A program made the position numbers and the translations under genes. Below, one piece after another: positions 47,684 to 58,328 of a stretch of DNA of 64,000 nucleotides; positions within the stretch are counted from its first letter, which is position 1; every line of letters starts with the position of its first letter. The stretch spans positions 434,001 through 498,000 of the forward strand of contig NZ_AMRK01000001.1 of the NCBI RefSeq assembly GCF_000299875.1, in the 5' to 3' direction. The notes beneath the pieces were generated by a model, which did no database searches, was not told the DNA's origin, and saw only the letters and a list, made by a program, of their open reading frames with translations. This DNA is from Celeribacter baekdonensis B30. Its GTDB lineage: Bacteria; Pseudomonadota; Alphaproteobacteria; Rhodobacterales; Rhodobacteraceae.

Positions 47684-48559
47684 TTACGCAGCCCGAAAAG
47701 ACTTTACCTCATCCGCGGTCGGGATCGCATCCGCGGTCCCGTGGCGCGTGACTTTCAGGGCTGCCGCCTGCACCGCCCATTCCATCGCCGCCTTGATGGG
47801 CATGCCAAGGTCAAGCCCGGCCGCGACATAGCCGATGTAGGTATCTCCTGCGGCCGTCGTATCCACAGGATGCACCGCGGGTGAGGAGACTTCGATCACC
47901 TCGCCGGTTTCATTCGACCGCCACATCGCCCCCTTGGCCCCAAGGGTGACCATGACCTGTGGGGCTGGAATTTTATCGAGGGTCACGCCCATTTCGGAAC
48001 AGAGCTGCGCCGCTTCAACCGAATTCATCACCAGCATGGACACATCGGGCACAAGATCGGTGACCGCTTTGATCGAAAAAGGTGCCGCAGAATAGATCAC
48101 CCGCATGCCTTTAACGATGGCAAAGGTCGCGGCAAAGGCCTGAAGATTGGTTTCGTTTTGGATCAAAAGCGTGTCAGACGCAGCCGCCTGATCAATCGCA
48201 TTGACGACGAACTCGCTGTCCTGCTGCATATTTGCGCCGGATTCCAAAACGATGGTGTTTTCGCCCTCAGCATCAACATAGATCACGGCATGCCCCGTGT
48301 CCTGTTCCACCATGCGCAAAAATTTGCAATCCACCCCGTAGGATTGGACTTTATCACGCACCCATGCATCCCGTTTACCAATGGCGCCGATATGAAACAC
48401 CGACGCGCCCGCTTTGGCGGCGGCAACGGATTGATTCATTCCTTTGCCGCCAAGCCCAAGGGTATGCCCTGTCGCGCTGAGTGTTTCTCCCGGAGCAGGA
48501 AGGTGTGGCAGTGTATAAAAATGGTCGATGTTCACCGAACCCAAATTAAAAATCGCCAT
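47684..48559 (-). CDS. rbsK: Ribokinase (PfkB family)
   Basis: This 291-residue sugar kinase has the N-terminal PfkB signature GLGGKGMNQSVAAAKAG and the ATP/catalytic motif DTTAAGDTYIG, where AAGD replaces the usual GAGD. ADP-region VMVTLGAKGAMW is also present. It phosphorylates ribose or a related sugar. No ribose transporter gene is nearby, so the exact substrate is inferred. It is downstream of maeB with 21 bp between genes. Confidence 0.85.
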   Translation of the reverse strand: MAIFNLGSVNIDHFYTLPHLPAPGETLSATGHTLGLGGKGMNQSVAAAKAGASVFHIGAIGKRDAWVRDKVQSYGVDCKFLRMVEQDTGHAVIYVDAEGENTIVLESGANMQQDSEFVVNAIDQAAASDTLLIQNETNLQAFAATFAIVKGMRVIYSAAPFSIKAVTDLVPDVSMLVMNSVEAAQLCSEMGVTLDKIPAPQVMVTLGAKGAMWRSNETGEVIEVSSPAVHPVDTTAAGDTYIGYVAAGLDLGMPIKAAMEWAVQAAALKVTRHGTADAIPTADEVKSFRAA

Positions 48560-48580
48560 CCGCTTCCCTTCCGAAAGCCA

Positions 48581-50845
48581 TTACCGGGTCTGACCCACCT
48601 TGCAGGCCGCAAGGATCGCCATATTCAGAATATCACTTACAGTAGAAACAGTTGAGCAAATCTGAATAGGTCTATCAACCCCCGTCAAAATCGGGCCAAT
48701 AACAGTCGCTCCGGCCATTTCCTGCATCAGCTTCACCGAAATGGACGCAGAGTGTCTCGCTGGGACCACCAAGATGTTGGCGGGTCCAGACAAACGACAA
48801 AACGGATAGGCCGCCATCGCATCAGGATTGAGCGCCACATCGACCGTCATTTCACCATCATATTCGAAATCCACACCGCGCTTATCAAGCACTTTCGGCG
48901 CGATGTGCATTTTGTTGGCGCGCTCAGAGATCGGATACCCAAAGGTCGAGAAAGAGGCAAAGGCCACACGCGGTTCGATCCCCATCGCACGCGCCACCTG
49001 AGCGGCAGCAACAGCAATATCGGCAAGATCGTTCTCATCGGGCCATTCGTGCACCAAGGTGTCCGCAATAAAGATGATCCGACCTTTGTGCAGCACAGCG
49101 GTTACCCCGACAGCCCCATCTTCGGCCTTTGCATCAAACACCGAGTTGATCCGGTCCAACACATGCGCGGATTTGCGTGTCGCGCCGGTCACAAGACCAT
49201 CGGCATGACCATGCGCCAACATCAGCGCCGAAAACGCGTGACGATCACGGGCGGCAAGACGGTGAATGTCTTTTTGGTCAAACCCGGAGCGTTGTAGGCG
49301 ATAGTAGAGAAAGGATTTGTACTCTTCCAGATGCGGCGTGTTGGCCGCGTTCACGATCTCAAGCTCGGTCATAGCCTCGCCAAGACCCTCTTCTTGAAGC
49401 CTAACGCGCACATCGTCGTCACGCCCCACCACGAGCGCACGACCAAATCCACCACGCTGATAGGCAACAGCGGCGCGCAAAACGCGCGGATCATCGCCCT
49501 CGGCAAAAATCATTGTCGCTTGCGCCTGTTTCGCTCGCGCATAGAGCCCCTGAAGGATCTGCGCTGTCGGGTCCATGCGCGCTTTCAGCTCCTGCACATA
49601 GCCTTCCATATCCACAATCGGACGACGTGCCACGCCGGTGTCCATCCCGGCCTGTGCCACTGCGGGCGGGATAGTGTAAATCAAACGTGGATCAAACGGC
49701 GTTGGGATGATGTAATCACGACCGAAAGACAGCTTTTGCCCATAGGCCAGAGCCACCTCATCCGGCACATCCTCACGCGCCAGTTCAGCCAGCGCACGCG
49801 CACAGGCGATTTTCATTTCGTCATTGATCGCACGGGCATGAATGTCCAAAGCCCCGCGAAACAGGTAGGGAAAGCCCAAAACGTTGTTGACCTGATTGGG
49901 GTAATCCGAGCGTCCGGTGGCCACAATCGCGTCTTCGCGCACAGCGTGGGCTTCTTCGGGTGTGATCTCGGGATCCGGGTTTGCCATGGCGAAAATCACT
50001 GGGTTCGGCGCCATATCCGCTACCATATCCTGAGTCACAGCGCCTTTAGCCGACACCCCAAGGAACACGTCCGCACCCTTCATCGCCTCTTTCAATGTGC
50101 GTGCGTCGGTCTTGGCGGCATGGGCAGATTTCCATTGGTTCATGCCTTCGGTACGGCCTTGGTAAATCACACCTTTGGTGTCGCACATGATGCAATTGTC
50201 ATGCTTTGCACCCATCGACTTAATGAGTTCCAAACACGCAATCCCAGCCGCACCGGCCCCATTGAGCACGATTTTACAGTCTTCGATCTTTTTGCCCGAC
50301 AAATAGAGCGCATTGATCAGGCCCGCTGCACAGATCACCGCCGTCCCGTGTTGGTCGTCGTGGAAGACCGGGATGTCCATCTCTTCTTTGAGCCGCTGCT
50401 CGATGATGAAACATTCCGGTGCCTTGATGTCCTCAAGGTTGATCCCGCCAAAGCTCGGCCCCATCAGGCGGACAGCCTGGATGATCTGTTCGGGGTCTTC
50501 GGTGTCGAGTTCGATGTCGATCGAGTTCACATCCGCAAAGCGTTTGAACAATACCGCCTTACCCTCCATCACCGGCTTGGAGGCCAGTGCACCCAGATTG
50601 CCAAGACCCAAAACCGCCGTCCCGTTGGAAATGACCGCCACAAGGTTGCCCTTGTTGGTGTAATCATAGGCCGTTTCGGGGTGGGCCGCGATGGCTTCGC
50701 AGGGCACAGCCACGCCGGGAGAATAGGCCAGCGACAAATCACGCTGGGTGTTCATCGGAACACTTGGCGTGATGTCGAATTTGCCGGGGCGCGGCTCCAT
50801 ATGAAATACGAGCGCTTCTTCGCGGGTTTGTTTGATCTTGGACAT
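48581..50845 (-). CDS. maeB: NADP-dependent malic enzyme with phosphotransacetylase-like C-terminal domain
   Basis: This 754-residue fusion protein decarboxylates malate to pyruvate. The malic enzyme half (1-430) has [23 protein letters not shown] and [10 protein letters not shown]. The C-terminal half (about 435-754) resembles phosphate acetyl/butyryltransferase but usually serves regulation. ATG at 50845 is preceded by GAGGAGGAGG. The frame is open 65 codons further but runs into the mutS promoter region. It diverges from mutS. Confidence 0.95.
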   Translation of the reverse strand: MSKIKQTREEALVFHMEPRPGKFDITPSVPMNTQRDLSLAYSPGVAVPCEAIAAHPETAYDYTNKGNLVAVISNGTAVLGLGNLGALASKPVMEGKAVLFKRFADVNSIDIELDTEDPEQIIQAVRLMGPSFGGINLEDIKAPECFIIEQRLKEEMDIPVFHDDQHGTAVICAAGLINALYLSGKKIEDCKIVLNGAGAAGIACLELIKSMGAKHDNCIMCDTKGVIYQGRTEGMNQWKSAHAAKTDARTLKEAMKGADVFLGVSAKGAVTQDMVADMAPNPVIFAMANPDPEITPEEAHAVREDAIVATGRSDYPNQVNNVLGFPYLFRGALDIHARAINDEMKIACARALAELAREDVPDEVALAYGQKLSFGRDYIIPTPFDPRLIYTIPPAVAQAGMDTGVARRPIVDMEGYVQELKARMDPTAQILQGLYARAKQAQATMIFAEGDDPRVLRAAVAYQRGGFGRALVVGRDDDVRVRLQEEGLGEAMTELEIVNAANTPHLEEYKSFLYYRLQRSGFDQKDIHRLAARDRHAFSALMLAHGHADGLVTGATRKSAHVLDRINSVFDAKAEDGAVGVTAVLHKGRIIFIADTLVHEWPDENDLADIAVAAAQVARAMGIEPRVAFASFSTFGYPISERANKMHIAPKVLDKRGVDFEYDGEMTVDVALNPDAMAAYPFCRLSGPANILVVPARHSASISVKLMQEMAGATVIGPILTGVDRPIQICSTVSTVSDILNMAILAACKVGQTR

Positions 50846-50984
50846 GCGGGTGGGCCTCCTCCTCGTCAGGCCTGCATCCTTATCCAGACTGAGCCCCGGC
50901 CTCAACAAAAAGAACGCGTTCTGGGCCTTTACGCCACATATAGTGCGAGTAAGTTGGGGCAACCCAAACCGGAGAGACAAGCCT

Positions 50985-53636
50985 GTGTCCAACGAAACGC
51001 CCGCCGCCACCCCGATGATGGCGCAATATCTCGAGATCAAATCGCGTCATCGCGATGCATTACTGTTTTACCGCATGGGTGATTTCTATGAGATGTTTTT
51101 TGATGATGCGATTGCCGCCTCGCAGGCGCTCGACATTGCACTCACCAAGCGCGGCAAACATGCGGGTGACGACATCCCGATGTGCGGCGTGCCCTTTCAT
51201 GCGGCTGAGACCTATCTTTTGAACCTGATCCGCAAGGGGTTCAAAGTGGCCGTCTGTGAACAGCTCGAAAATCCGGCCGACGCGAAAAAACGTGGTGCGA
51301 AAGCTGTGGTCAAACGTGATGTGGTGCGTCTTGTCACGCCTGGAACCTTGACCGAAGACAGCTTGCTTGATGCGCGGCGTCACAATTACCTCGCCGCCTT
51401 CGCGGAGGTGCGCAATGAGGGCGCTTTGGCCTGGATCGACATTTCCACCGGGGCGTTTCATGTCATGCCTTGCCCGTTGGTCGGCCTTGGCCCGGAATTG
51501 GCGCGGCTGAACCCCTCTGAGATCGTAATCTCCGAGGCAAATGACGTGAATTGGGCTGAATTGGTCTCTGATTTTCATCCCAACATGACTCCGCTTTCGC
51601 GCGCCTCCTTTGACAGTACCTCGGCACAAAAGCGCCTGACGGAGCTGTTTCGGGTCTCATCTTTGGATGCATTTGGGGCGTTCTCTTTGGCCGAATTGTC
51701 GGCGATGGGCGCGATCATCGACTATCTCGACATCACCCAAAAAGGCAAATTGCCGCTTGTGCGACCGCCCGTGCGTGAATCCCTGCGGGGCAACATGCAG
51801 ATTGACGCCGCAACCCGGCGCAACCTTGAGATCACACACTCCCTCTCTGGCGCCCGCGATGGGTCGCTTTTGTCCGCAATGGATCGCACCGTGACCGCCG
51901 CCGGTGGGCGTCTTTTGGAACGTCGCCTCTCAAGCCCGTCTCGCGATGTCGACATCATCACGGCGCGCCTTGATGCCATCAGCTTTGCCATTGAAAATCC
52001 GAAACTCTCAGAGCCATTGCGCGACGCCCTACGGCGGGTGCCCGACATGGAACGCGCCCTGTCGCGGATCGGTCTAGAGCGTGGCAGTCCCCGCGATTTA
52101 GCCGCCATTCGCAATGGCCTATCGCAGGCGGAGACCATCGCCAACGCTCTTTCAAATGCGACACTTCCGAGCCTAGTCCAGCAGAAATCAGCCTTTCTTG
52201 TCGGCCATGCTGAACTGATCGACCTTCTCGACAGAGCGCTTGTCGCTGAACCGCCGCTTCTCGCGCGCGATGGTGGTTTTATCGCGCCCGGCTATGACAC
52301 TGAACTCGATGAATGCCGTACCTTGCGCGACCAAGGCAGAGGTGTGATTGCCTCGCTCCAATCCAAATACGCCGAGGCGGCGGGTGTCTCGTCCCTAAAA
52401 ATCAAGCACAACAATGTGCTGGGTTATTTCATCGAGACAACATCGACCCATGCAGAAAAAATGCTGTCTGCACCGCTGAATGAAATCTTCATCCACCGCC
52501 AAACAACCGCCAACCAAGTGCGGTTCACCACCTTGGAACTCAGCGAGCTTGAGACCAAAATTCACAATGCCGGCGGGCGGGCGCTTGAGATTGAAAAACG
52601 CCTGTTTGACACCTTGTGCATGGCCATTCTGGAGCGCGCGCCGGCGATCAACGATGCCTCCTCCGCTCTGGCGGAAATGGACCTGATCAGTTCGCTCGCA
52701 GATTTGGCGATTTCAGAGGATTGGACCCGTCCTAAGGTGGATCAGGGCCGAAGCTTCGAGATTATTGGTGGGCGTCATCCCGTTGTGGAACGGGCGTTGC
52801 GCAAACAAGGCGGTAGCAAGTTTGTTGCCAATGATTGTGATCTCTCAGACGGTCACGATGGCGCAGCAATCTGGCTTTTGACCGGGCCGAACATGGCGGG
52901 TAAATCGACGTTTTTACGTCAAAACGCACTCATCGCGCTCATCGCACAGGCCGGGTCCTTTGTTCCCGCCAAGGACGCACATATCGGTATTGTCTCGCAA
53001 TTGTTTTCACGCGTTGGTGCCTCGGACGATCTCGCCCGAGGTCGCTCGACCTTTATGGTGGAGATGGTCGAAACCGCTGCTATCCTTAACCAAGCCGATG
53101 ACCGTGCTCTGGTCATTCTTGATGAAATTGGGCGCGGAACGGCGACCTATGACGGGCTGTCGATTGCCTGGGCCACGCTAGAACATCTCCACGACGTGAA
53201 CACCTGTCGCGCACTTTTCGCAACCCATTACCACGAGATGACCAGCCTTTCCGACAAACTCAAAGGTGCAGAAAATGCCACCGTTTCAGCTAAGGAATGG
53301 GACGGTGAAGTGATTTTCCTTCACGAGGTGATCAAGGGCAAGGCGGATAGGTCTTATGGCGTTCAGGTCGCCCGGCTTGCGGGCCTGCCCACGGCTGTGG
53401 TTGAACGCGCCAAAGCTGTGCTTGAGGCGCTTGAAAAAGGCCAATCCCAACACGCGGCCAATCCGAAAGCGATCATTGACGATCTGCCGCTGTTCTCGGC
53501 CATGCCTGCCCCGGCCCCTGCGCCGAAGGCAAAAGAAAGCGCAGTGGAAAAGGCGCTTTTGGATATTCTTCCAGACGAGCTCACACCTCGTGAGGCGCTT
53601 CAAGTGCTGTATGATTTAAAGGCGAAACTCGACTGA
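50985..53636 (+). CDS. mutS: DNA mismatch repair ATPase MutS
   Basis: This 883-residue protein recognises base mismatches. The N-terminal mismatch clamp begins [26 protein letters not shown], with the Phe-X-Glu wedge. The ABC-type ATPase has Walker [10 protein letters not shown] (about 634-642), [14 protein letters not shown] and [11 protein letters not shown]-like [17 protein letters not shown] at 50985 follows GGAGAG by 8 nt. The frame is open further upstream but overlaps maeB and is rejected. Confidence 0.96.
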   Translation: MSNETPAATPMMAQYLEIKSRHRDALLFYRMGDFYEMFFDDAIAASQALDIALTKRGKHAGDDIPMCGVPFHAAETYLLNLIRKGFKVAVCEQLENPADAKKRGAKAVVKRDVVRLVTPGTLTEDSLLDARRHNYLAAFAEVRNEGALAWIDISTGAFHVMPCPLVGLGPELARLNPSEIVISEANDVNWAELVSDFHPNMTPLSRASFDSTSAQKRLTELFRVSSLDAFGAFSLAELSAMGAIIDYLDITQKGKLPLVRPPVRESLRGNMQIDAATRRNLEITHSLSGARDGSLLSAMDRTVTAAGGRLLERRLSSPSRDVDIITARLDAISFAIENPKLSEPLRDALRRVPDMERALSRIGLERGSPRDLAAIRNGLSQAETIANALSNATLPSLVQQKSAFLVGHAELIDLLDRALVAEPPLLARDGGFIAPGYDTELDECRTLRDQGRGVIASLQSKYAEAAGVSSLKIKHNNVLGYFIETTSTHAEKMLSAPLNEIFIHRQTTANQVRFTTLELSELETKIHNAGGRALEIEKRLFDTLCMAILERAPAINDASSALAEMDLISSLADLAISEDWTRPKVDQGRSFEIIGGRHPVVERALRKQGGSKFVANDCDLSDGHDGAAIWLLTGPNMAGKSTFLRQNALIALIAQAGSFVPAKDAHIGIVSQLFSRVGASDDLARGRSTFMVEMVETAAILNQADDRALVILDEIGRGTATYDGLSIAWATLEHLHDVNTCRALFATHYHEMTSLSDKLKGAENATVSAKEWDGEVIFLHEVIKGKADRSYGVQVARLAGLPTAVVERAKAVLEALEKGQSQHAANPKAIIDDLPLFSAMPAPAPAPKAKESAVEKALLDILPDELTPREALQVLYDLKAKLD

Positions 53637-53647
53637 GTTTCACAAAG

Positions 53648-53677
53648 AAAAGGCCCCCACCATTGTGAGGGCCTTTT
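53648..53677. terminator. Bidirectional terminator between mutS and grpE
   Basis: AAAAGGCCC (53648-53656) and GGGCCTTTT (53669-53677) enclose an inner CAC-CATT-GTG hairpin with one mismatch between. T-runs exist on both strands. Confidence 0.85.
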
Positions 53678-53697
53678 GTCTTTCGGGTTGCCTTGGC

Positions 53698-54258
53698 TTA
53701 GGCCGGATTGGACGACACGCCAACCTGAGCCGGGCGCAACAGGCGATCGTGGATCATAAAGCCCACATTCATCACCTGAATGATGTCGCCTGCTTTGGTG
53801 CCCGGCACCGGAGCCTCGAACATCGCTTCATGTTCCTGCGGATCAAACGCATCACCAACTTCAGGCGCGATGATGACAATCCCGTGCTTTTTGAACACGC
53901 TGACCAGTTCACGCATGGTCAATTCGATGCCTTCGATCAAAGCCGCCTGGGCTTCACGCTGATCTTCGGCAATTGCATCAATCGCGCGTTTCATATTGTC
54001 GAAAATCGGCAACATATCTCGCGCCAGTTTCGATCCGCCGTAATTCTCCGCCTCGCGCCGATCCCGGTCCGCCCGTTTGCGCGAATTCTCTGCATCGGCC
54101 ACGGCTCGGATAAACCGGTCTTTGAACTCATCCCGTTCCGCACGCAGCTTTTCCAGCTCGTCGATCTCCTCTTCGGCCTCAGCCTCAAGAAACTCTTCAA
54201 GCTCAGCATCCAGTTCGGTTTCGATCTCTTCAGCCATGTCTTTTTTTGGATCCGTCAT
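53698..54258 (-). CDS. grpE: Nucleotide exchange factor GrpE
   Basis: This 186-residue protein releases ADP from DnaK. A very acidic, coiled N-terminus (EIETELDAELEEFLEAEAEEEIDELEKL) leads to a helical pair, DRFIRAVADAENSRKRADRD. The C-terminal beta domain holds GVVIIAPEVGDAFDPQEHEA-like IVIIAPEVGDAFDPQEHEAM. ATG at 54258 has AAAGGTGG before it. It is 11 bp after hrcA in one operon. Confidence 0.95.
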   Translation of the reverse strand: MTDPKKDMAEEIETELDAELEEFLEAEAEEEIDELEKLRAERDEFKDRFIRAVADAENSRKRADRDRREAENYGGSKLARDMLPIFDNMKRAIDAIAEDQREAQAALIEGIELTMRELVSVFKKHGIVIIAPEVGDAFDPQEHEAMFEAPVPGTKAGDIIQVMNVGFMIHDRLLRPAQVGVSSNPA

Positions 54259-54269
54259 GTTCCACCTTT

Positions 54270-55334
54270 TCACGCCTTGCCGGACAATATGCGACCGACA
54301 AGTTGCGCCGTGTAATCCACAATCGGAACAATCCGCCCATAATTGAGACGAGTCGGTCCGATCACTCCCACAGCACCAATTATCTTTCGTTCAGCGTTCA
54401 TATAAGGAGAAACCACCAAAGAGGAACCCGAAAGAGAGAAAAGTTTGTTTTCTGAGCCAATGAAAATACGCACGCCTTCGCCATCCTCAGTCAGTTCGAG
54501 AAATTCGGCAATGTCGCGTTTCTTTTCCAAGTCATCAAACAGACTGCGAATGCGATCCAATTCCTCGGCTTCCGCACTATCCCCCAATAGATTCGAACGC
54601 CCCCGCACAATGAGTCGCTCATACACGGCTCCCTCGCCCCCCCAAAAGGCGCTGCCGTTTTCGATCAGATCGGCGGCGAGGCTATCCAACTCTTGTCGGC
54701 GCAGTTTGATTTCCCGCTCTACCGTTGTACGCAACTCGCCAAGGGTTTTACCTTCGATCAGAGAATTCAGAAAATTCGTCGCTTCACGTAGCGAGGATGG
54801 CGTTTGTCCAATTGGCGGGGTGAAAATTCGGTTTTCTACATGCCCATCAGCAAAGACCAAAACCACAAGCGCACGATCTGGGGCCAAATTGACAAATTCT
54901 ACATGTTTTACCGGCGCTTCATGCTTGGGCGCCAAAACAAGGCTTGCCCCCTGTGTCAGTCCCGATAGTGCGGAGCCAACCCGATCCAACATCCCGCCAA
55001 CATGCGATTGATCCTCGCGCACGGTCTCTTCCATTTTCGCGCGCACATCGTCGGTCACGGTGCCCAATTCAAGCAACCCATCCACAAACAGACGCAGGCC
55101 GAGTTGCGTTGGCACACGTCCAGCCGACACATGCGGACTGTCCAACAGGCCCAGATACTCAAGATCCTGCATCACATTGCGCACCGTCGCGGCCGAGACT
55201 TTTTCGCTCATCGTCCGCGTCAAGGTACGCGAGCCAACCGGATCGCCATTTTCGAGATAGCCCTCCACAACGCGGCGGAACACCTCGCGGGATCGGTCGT
55301 TCATTTCTGTGATTAAATTCGCACGGTCGTTCAT
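54270..55334 (-). CDS. hrcA: Heat-inducible transcription repressor HrcA
   Basis: This 354-residue repressor binds CIRCE elements, mainly before groESL in alphaproteobacteria. The winged helix is [18 protein letters not shown] ... [12 protein letters not shown] ... [18 protein letters not shown], followed by [23 protein letters not shown] at 55334 is chosen because it matches the family start and is near GGAGCCC. It heads hrcA-grpE and diverges from rph. No CIRCE is seen in its own promoter. Confidence 0.95.
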   Translation of the reverse strand: MNDRANLITEMNDRSREVFRRVVEGYLENGDPVGSRTLTRTMSEKVSAATVRNVMQDLEYLGLLDSPHVSAGRVPTQLGLRLFVDGLLELGTVTDDVRAKMEETVREDQSHVGGMLDRVGSALSGLTQGASLVLAPKHEAPVKHVEFVNLAPDRALVVLVFADGHVENRIFTPPIGQTPSSLREATNFLNSLIEGKTLGELRTTVEREIKLRRQELDSLAADLIENGSAFWGGEGAVYERLIVRGRSNLLGDSAEAEELDRIRSLFDDLEKKRDIAEFLELTEDGEGVRIFIGSENKLFSLSGSSLVVSPYMNAERKIIGAVGVIGPTRLNYGRIVPIVDYTAQLVGRILSGKA

Positions 55335-55361
55335 ATGGCAAAGGGCTCCAACGGTATCGTC

Positions 55362-55389
55362 ATTAAAAGACATGCATTGCCGGGGTCAA
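55362..55389 (-). promoter_or_regulatory. Sigma-70-type promoter candidate for hrcA-grpE
   Basis: On the minus strand TTGACC (plus 55384-55389), a 16-nt spacer and TTTAAT (plus 55362-55367) each match 5 of 6 consensus bases. This predicts a start near 55355 and a leader of about 20 nt. Confidence 0.5.
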
Positions 55390-55395
55390 TGACAC

Positions 55396-55425
55396 TTGCA
55401 CCTTTCACACCCACTTCGTTATGTC
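55396..55425 (+). promoter_or_regulatory. Weak promoter candidate for rph
   Basis: TTGCAC (55396-55401), an 18-nt spacer and TATGTC (55420-55425) lie about 30 bp before the rph start. The preceding C (CTTG at 55395) and GTTATGT also make a poor RpoH-type match. Confidence 0.3.
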
Positions 55426-55454
55426 TCAGCCAACAAAAATTGGAAGGAATGACC

Positions 55455-56168
55455 ATGCGACCCTCCGGACGGAAATTAAACGAGATGCGCCCGATCTCGA
55501 TCGACATCAATGTGACAAAACATGCCGAGGGCTCCTGCCTGATCCGCTGTGGTGATACGCATGTTTTGTGCACCGCGACCATCGAGGAGCGCGTGCCTCC
55601 ATTTATGCGTAACTCTGGCCAGGGCTGGGTCACCGCAGAATATGGCATGTTGCCGCGTTCGACGTCTTCGCGGATGCGTCGTGAAGCGACCCAAGGCAAA
55701 CAAGGCGGTCGTACCGTAGAAATTCAACGTTTGATCGGTCGCGCCCTGCGCGCCGGTGTGGATCGCGTTGCTCTTGGCGAACGTCAGATCACCATCGACT
55801 GCGATGTCATTCAGGCCGATGGCGGCACCCGTTGCGCTTCGATCACCGGCGGCTGGGTCGCTCTGCGCATTGCCACCAACAAATTGTTGAAATCCGGCGC
55901 GCTGATCTCCGATCCGCTGCTGTCCAACGTCGCCGCCGTGTCCTGTGGCATATACGCGGGTCAGGCCGTGCTTGATCTCGACTACCCCGAGGATTCCGAA
56001 GCTGGCGTTGATGGCAACTTCATCATGCTCGCCAATGGCCAGATGATCGAAACCCAGATGAGCGCCGAGGGGGCTACTTATTCGCGCACTCAAATGAATG
56101 AACTCCTTGATCTTGCTGAAAAAGGTGTCGCTGAACTCGTTGCCGTACAAAACGCCGCGGTGGCCTGA
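55455..56168 (+). CDS. rph: Ribonuclease PH
   Basis: This 237-residue phosphorolytic 3'-5' exoribonuclease trims tRNA 3' ends. The N-terminus [21 protein letters not shown], the [14 protein letters not shown] block and the [11 protein letters not shown]-like [11 protein letters not shown] segment are diagnostic. GGAAGGA abuts an ATG at 55449 but is 6 nt before the ATG at 55455, so the latter is chosen; it also gives family length. Its stop overlaps rdgB by one base (TGATG). Confidence 0.96.
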   Translation: MRPSGRKLNEMRPISIDINVTKHAEGSCLIRCGDTHVLCTATIEERVPPFMRNSGQGWVTAEYGMLPRSTSSRMRREATQGKQGGRTVEIQRLIGRALRAGVDRVALGERQITIDCDVIQADGGTRCASITGGWVALRIATNKLLKSGALISDPLLSNVAAVSCGIYAGQAVLDLDYPEDSEAGVDGNFIMLANGQMIETQMSAEGATYSRTQMNELLDLAEKGVAELVAVQNAAVA

Positions 56169-56788
56169 TGCGTATGTTTGATGGCGACACGCTGGTCCTC
56201 GCCTCCCATAACAAGGGCAAGCTTCGCGAAATCGCGGAGCTTTTGACGCCTTTTGGGATCAAAGTCATCTCCGCTGGGGACCTCGGGTTCGAAGAACCGG
56301 ACGAGACCGAAGACAGCTTTGTCGGAAACGCCCGGATCAAAGCTCATTTTGCCGCCAAAGAAAGTGGGCTACCTGCGCTTTCCGATGACAGCGGCATCAT
56401 GGTCGATGCCTTGGGTGGTGCCCCCGGTGTCTACACCGCCGATTGGGCCGAAACACCCAATGGCCGCGATTTTCCGATGGCGATGAAGAAAGTCTGGGAC
56501 AAGCTTGAGGCTATAAATGCCCCTGAGCCCCGCACCGCACGCTTCTGCTGTACGCTTTGCCTCGCTTGGCCTGATGGCCATGACGAGATTTTCGAGGGTA
56601 CAGTTGAAGGCCGCCTTGTTTGGCCTATGCGTGGAGATTTGGGATTTGGGTTTGACCCGATTTTCTTGCCTGATGGCGAAACAGAAACATTTGGTGAAAT
56701 GGACCCTGCCAAAAAGCAGGGCATGAGCCATCGTGCCGACGCCTTTCGTAAACTGGTCTCCGGACCCTTCAAGGACCTCTCTAAATGA
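56168..56788 (+). CDS. rdgB: Non-canonical purine NTP pyrophosphatase RdgB/HAM1
   Basis: This 206-residue enzyme removes dITP, ITP and XTP from nucleotide pools. [10 protein letters not shown] (13-22), [12 protein letters not shown] and LALSDDSGI-like [14 protein letters not shown] are conserved, and C-terminal [12 protein letters not shown] and [11 protein letters not shown] complete the family set. It is coupled to rph (TGATG) and to the RidA gene (ATGA). Confidence 0.96.
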   Translation: MRMFDGDTLVLASHNKGKLREIAELLTPFGIKVISAGDLGFEEPDETEDSFVGNARIKAHFAAKESGLPALSDDSGIMVDALGGAPGVYTADWAETPNGRDFPMAMKKVWDKLEAINAPEPRTARFCCTLCLAWPDGHDEIFEGTVEGRLVWPMRGDLGFGFDPIFLPDGETETFGEMDPAKKQGMSHRADAFRKLVSGPFKDLSK

Positions 56789-57168
56789 GCACTCGCAAAC
56801 TCATCTCTTCCGGCTCTGCTTTTGAATCCACCATGGGCTATTCCCGTGCTGTCGCCCAAGGCGATTGGTGTTTCGTGTCCGGCACAACCGGCTATGATTA
56901 CGCTACAATGACTATGCCCGACAGCATTGCCGATCAGGCGCGCAATTGCTTTAAAACCATCTCGAATGCACTGGAACAGGCTGGATTTTCCCTCTCGGAC
57001 ACTGTGCGTGTACAATACACTGTCAGTGACAAAGCCTTGGTCGATGAACTCATCCCGGCACTTGGCGAATTCCTCTCCGACATTCGCCCTGCGGCCACAA
57101 TGGTGATTGCCGATCTCATCAAACCTGAGATGAAAGTCGAAATCGAAATCACGGCTTTCAAGGGCTGA
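56785..57168 (+). CDS. RidA/YjgF-family protein
   Basis: This 127-residue protein has the Rid fold. Arg101 in [13 protein letters not shown] occupies the position of the conserved substrate-binding arginine, and KVEIEITAF is the usual C-terminal strand. RidA proteins hydrolyse reactive enamine/imine intermediates made by PLP enzymes such as threonine dehydratase. It overlaps rdgB (ATGA) and hemW (TGATG). Its precise subfamily is not clear. Confidence 0.88.
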   Translation: MSTRKLISSGSAFESTMGYSRAVAQGDWCFVSGTTGYDYATMTMPDSIADQARNCFKTISNALEQAGFSLSDTVRVQYTVSDKALVDELIPALGEFLSDIRPAATMVIADLIKPEMKVEIEITAFKG

Positions 57169-58328
57169 TGATGGAAGACTGGCAAAACGGCGGATTTGGT
57201 CTCTATTTTCACTGGCCGTTTTGTCAGGCAAAATGCCCATACTGCGATTTCAACTCCCATGTCGCGGCGACAATTGACCAAAAGGCATGGGAACGCGCCT
57301 ACCTTTCAGAAATAGACCGGATTGCAGCACTCACACCGGGGCGCTTGGTCAACACGATTTTTTTTGGCGGCGGCACCCCATCATTGATGGAACCGGAGCT
57401 TGTTGATGCGATTTTAAGCCGGGTTAGAGCCTCTTGGACGCTCGCGAATGATGTCGAAATTACGCTTGAAGCCAACCCAACCTCCGTGGAAGCGGGTCGT
57501 TTTCGTGGCTATCGTGCCGCAGGGGTTAATCGTCTCTCCATGGGCATTCAATCGCTTCGTGACGACGATCTGCGCCGTCTTGGCCGGCTTCACTCCGTCT
57601 CAGAAGCCCAAAAGGCCTTTGATATTGCTCGATCCGCCTTTGATCGGGTCAGCTTCGATCTGATTTACGCGCGCCAGGGTCAAACTCAAGAGGACTGGCG
57701 TTTGGAATTGCGCGAAGCCCTCTCTATGGCCGTCGATCACCTGTCCCTCTATCAACTGACCATCGAACAAGGCACCGCCTTTGGCGATCGCTACAATCGT
57801 GGCCAATTGCGTGATCTGCCCTCGGATGACGCTGCCGCTGATATGTACTTCCTCACCCAAGAGGAATGCGATGCCGCCGGAATGCCGAGTTATGAAGTCT
57901 CTAATCACGCTCGAAAAGGGTCTGAGAGCCGGCACAACCTGATTTACTGGCGCTATGGTGATTATGCAGGCATCGGCCCAGGTGCACACTCCCGCCTCAC
58001 CCTTGATGGACAAAAATACGCAATCGACACGCCTCTCTCACCGACGCTTTGGCTCGCGTCTGTTGACGCAAAAGGCCACGGCGACCAGGAACGCAATGCC
58101 CTACCAGGCTATGATCAAGCCCTCGAATACCTTATGATGGGACTTAGAATTTCAGAAGGGGTTGATTTATCCCGGCTTTCCGCTCTTTTTGGATATAATT
58201 ACTCTATAAAAAACAAATACTTATTAGATGACGGATTTCTAAAATCAGAAAACGGGCGCCTTTCCGTCACCGGAAAAGGCCGCCCGCTGTTAAATGCCAT
58301 CATTCGGGATTTGATCCCGGACGCTTAA
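57168..58328 (+). CDS. hemW: Radical SAM family haem chaperone HemW
   Basis: This 386-residue radical-SAM protein has the cluster motif CQAKCPYC (Cys19, 23, 26) in HWPFCQAKCPYCDFNSH. Downstream signatures are GGGTPSLM, EANPTSVEAGRFRGYRAAGVNRLSMGIQS and SLYQLTIEQGT. These fit HemW (haem delivery to respiratory enzymes) rather than coproporphyrinogen oxidase HemN. It starts at TGATG shared with the ridA stop. Its stop overlaps that of parB by 4 bp. Confidence 0.92.
   Translation: MMEDWQNGGFGLYFHWPFCQAKCPYCDFNSHVAATIDQKAWERAYLSEIDRIAALTPGRLVNTIFFGGGTPSLMEPELVDAILSRVRASWTLANDVEITLEANPTSVEAGRFRGYRAAGVNRLSMGIQSLRDDDLRRLGRLHSVSEAQKAFDIARSAFDRVSFDLIYARQGQTQEDWRLELREALSMAVDHLSLYQLTIEQGTAFGDRYNRGQLRDLPSDDAAADMYFLTQEECDAAGMPSYEVSNHARKGSESRHNLIYWRYGDYAGIGPGAHSRLTLDGQKYAIDTPLSPTLWLASVDAKGHGDQERNALPGYDQALEYLMMGLRISEGVDLSRLSALFGYNYSIKNKYLLDDGFLKSENGRLSVTGKGRPLLNAIIRDLIPDA

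Noticed and set aside
50832-50984. N-terminal extension of MutS
   Set aside because: It overlaps the maeB start region; GTG at 50985 has a proper ribosome site and yields normal family length.
55335-55454. CIRCE operator at hrcA
   Set aside because: No TTAGCACTC or GAGTGCTAA half-site is present.
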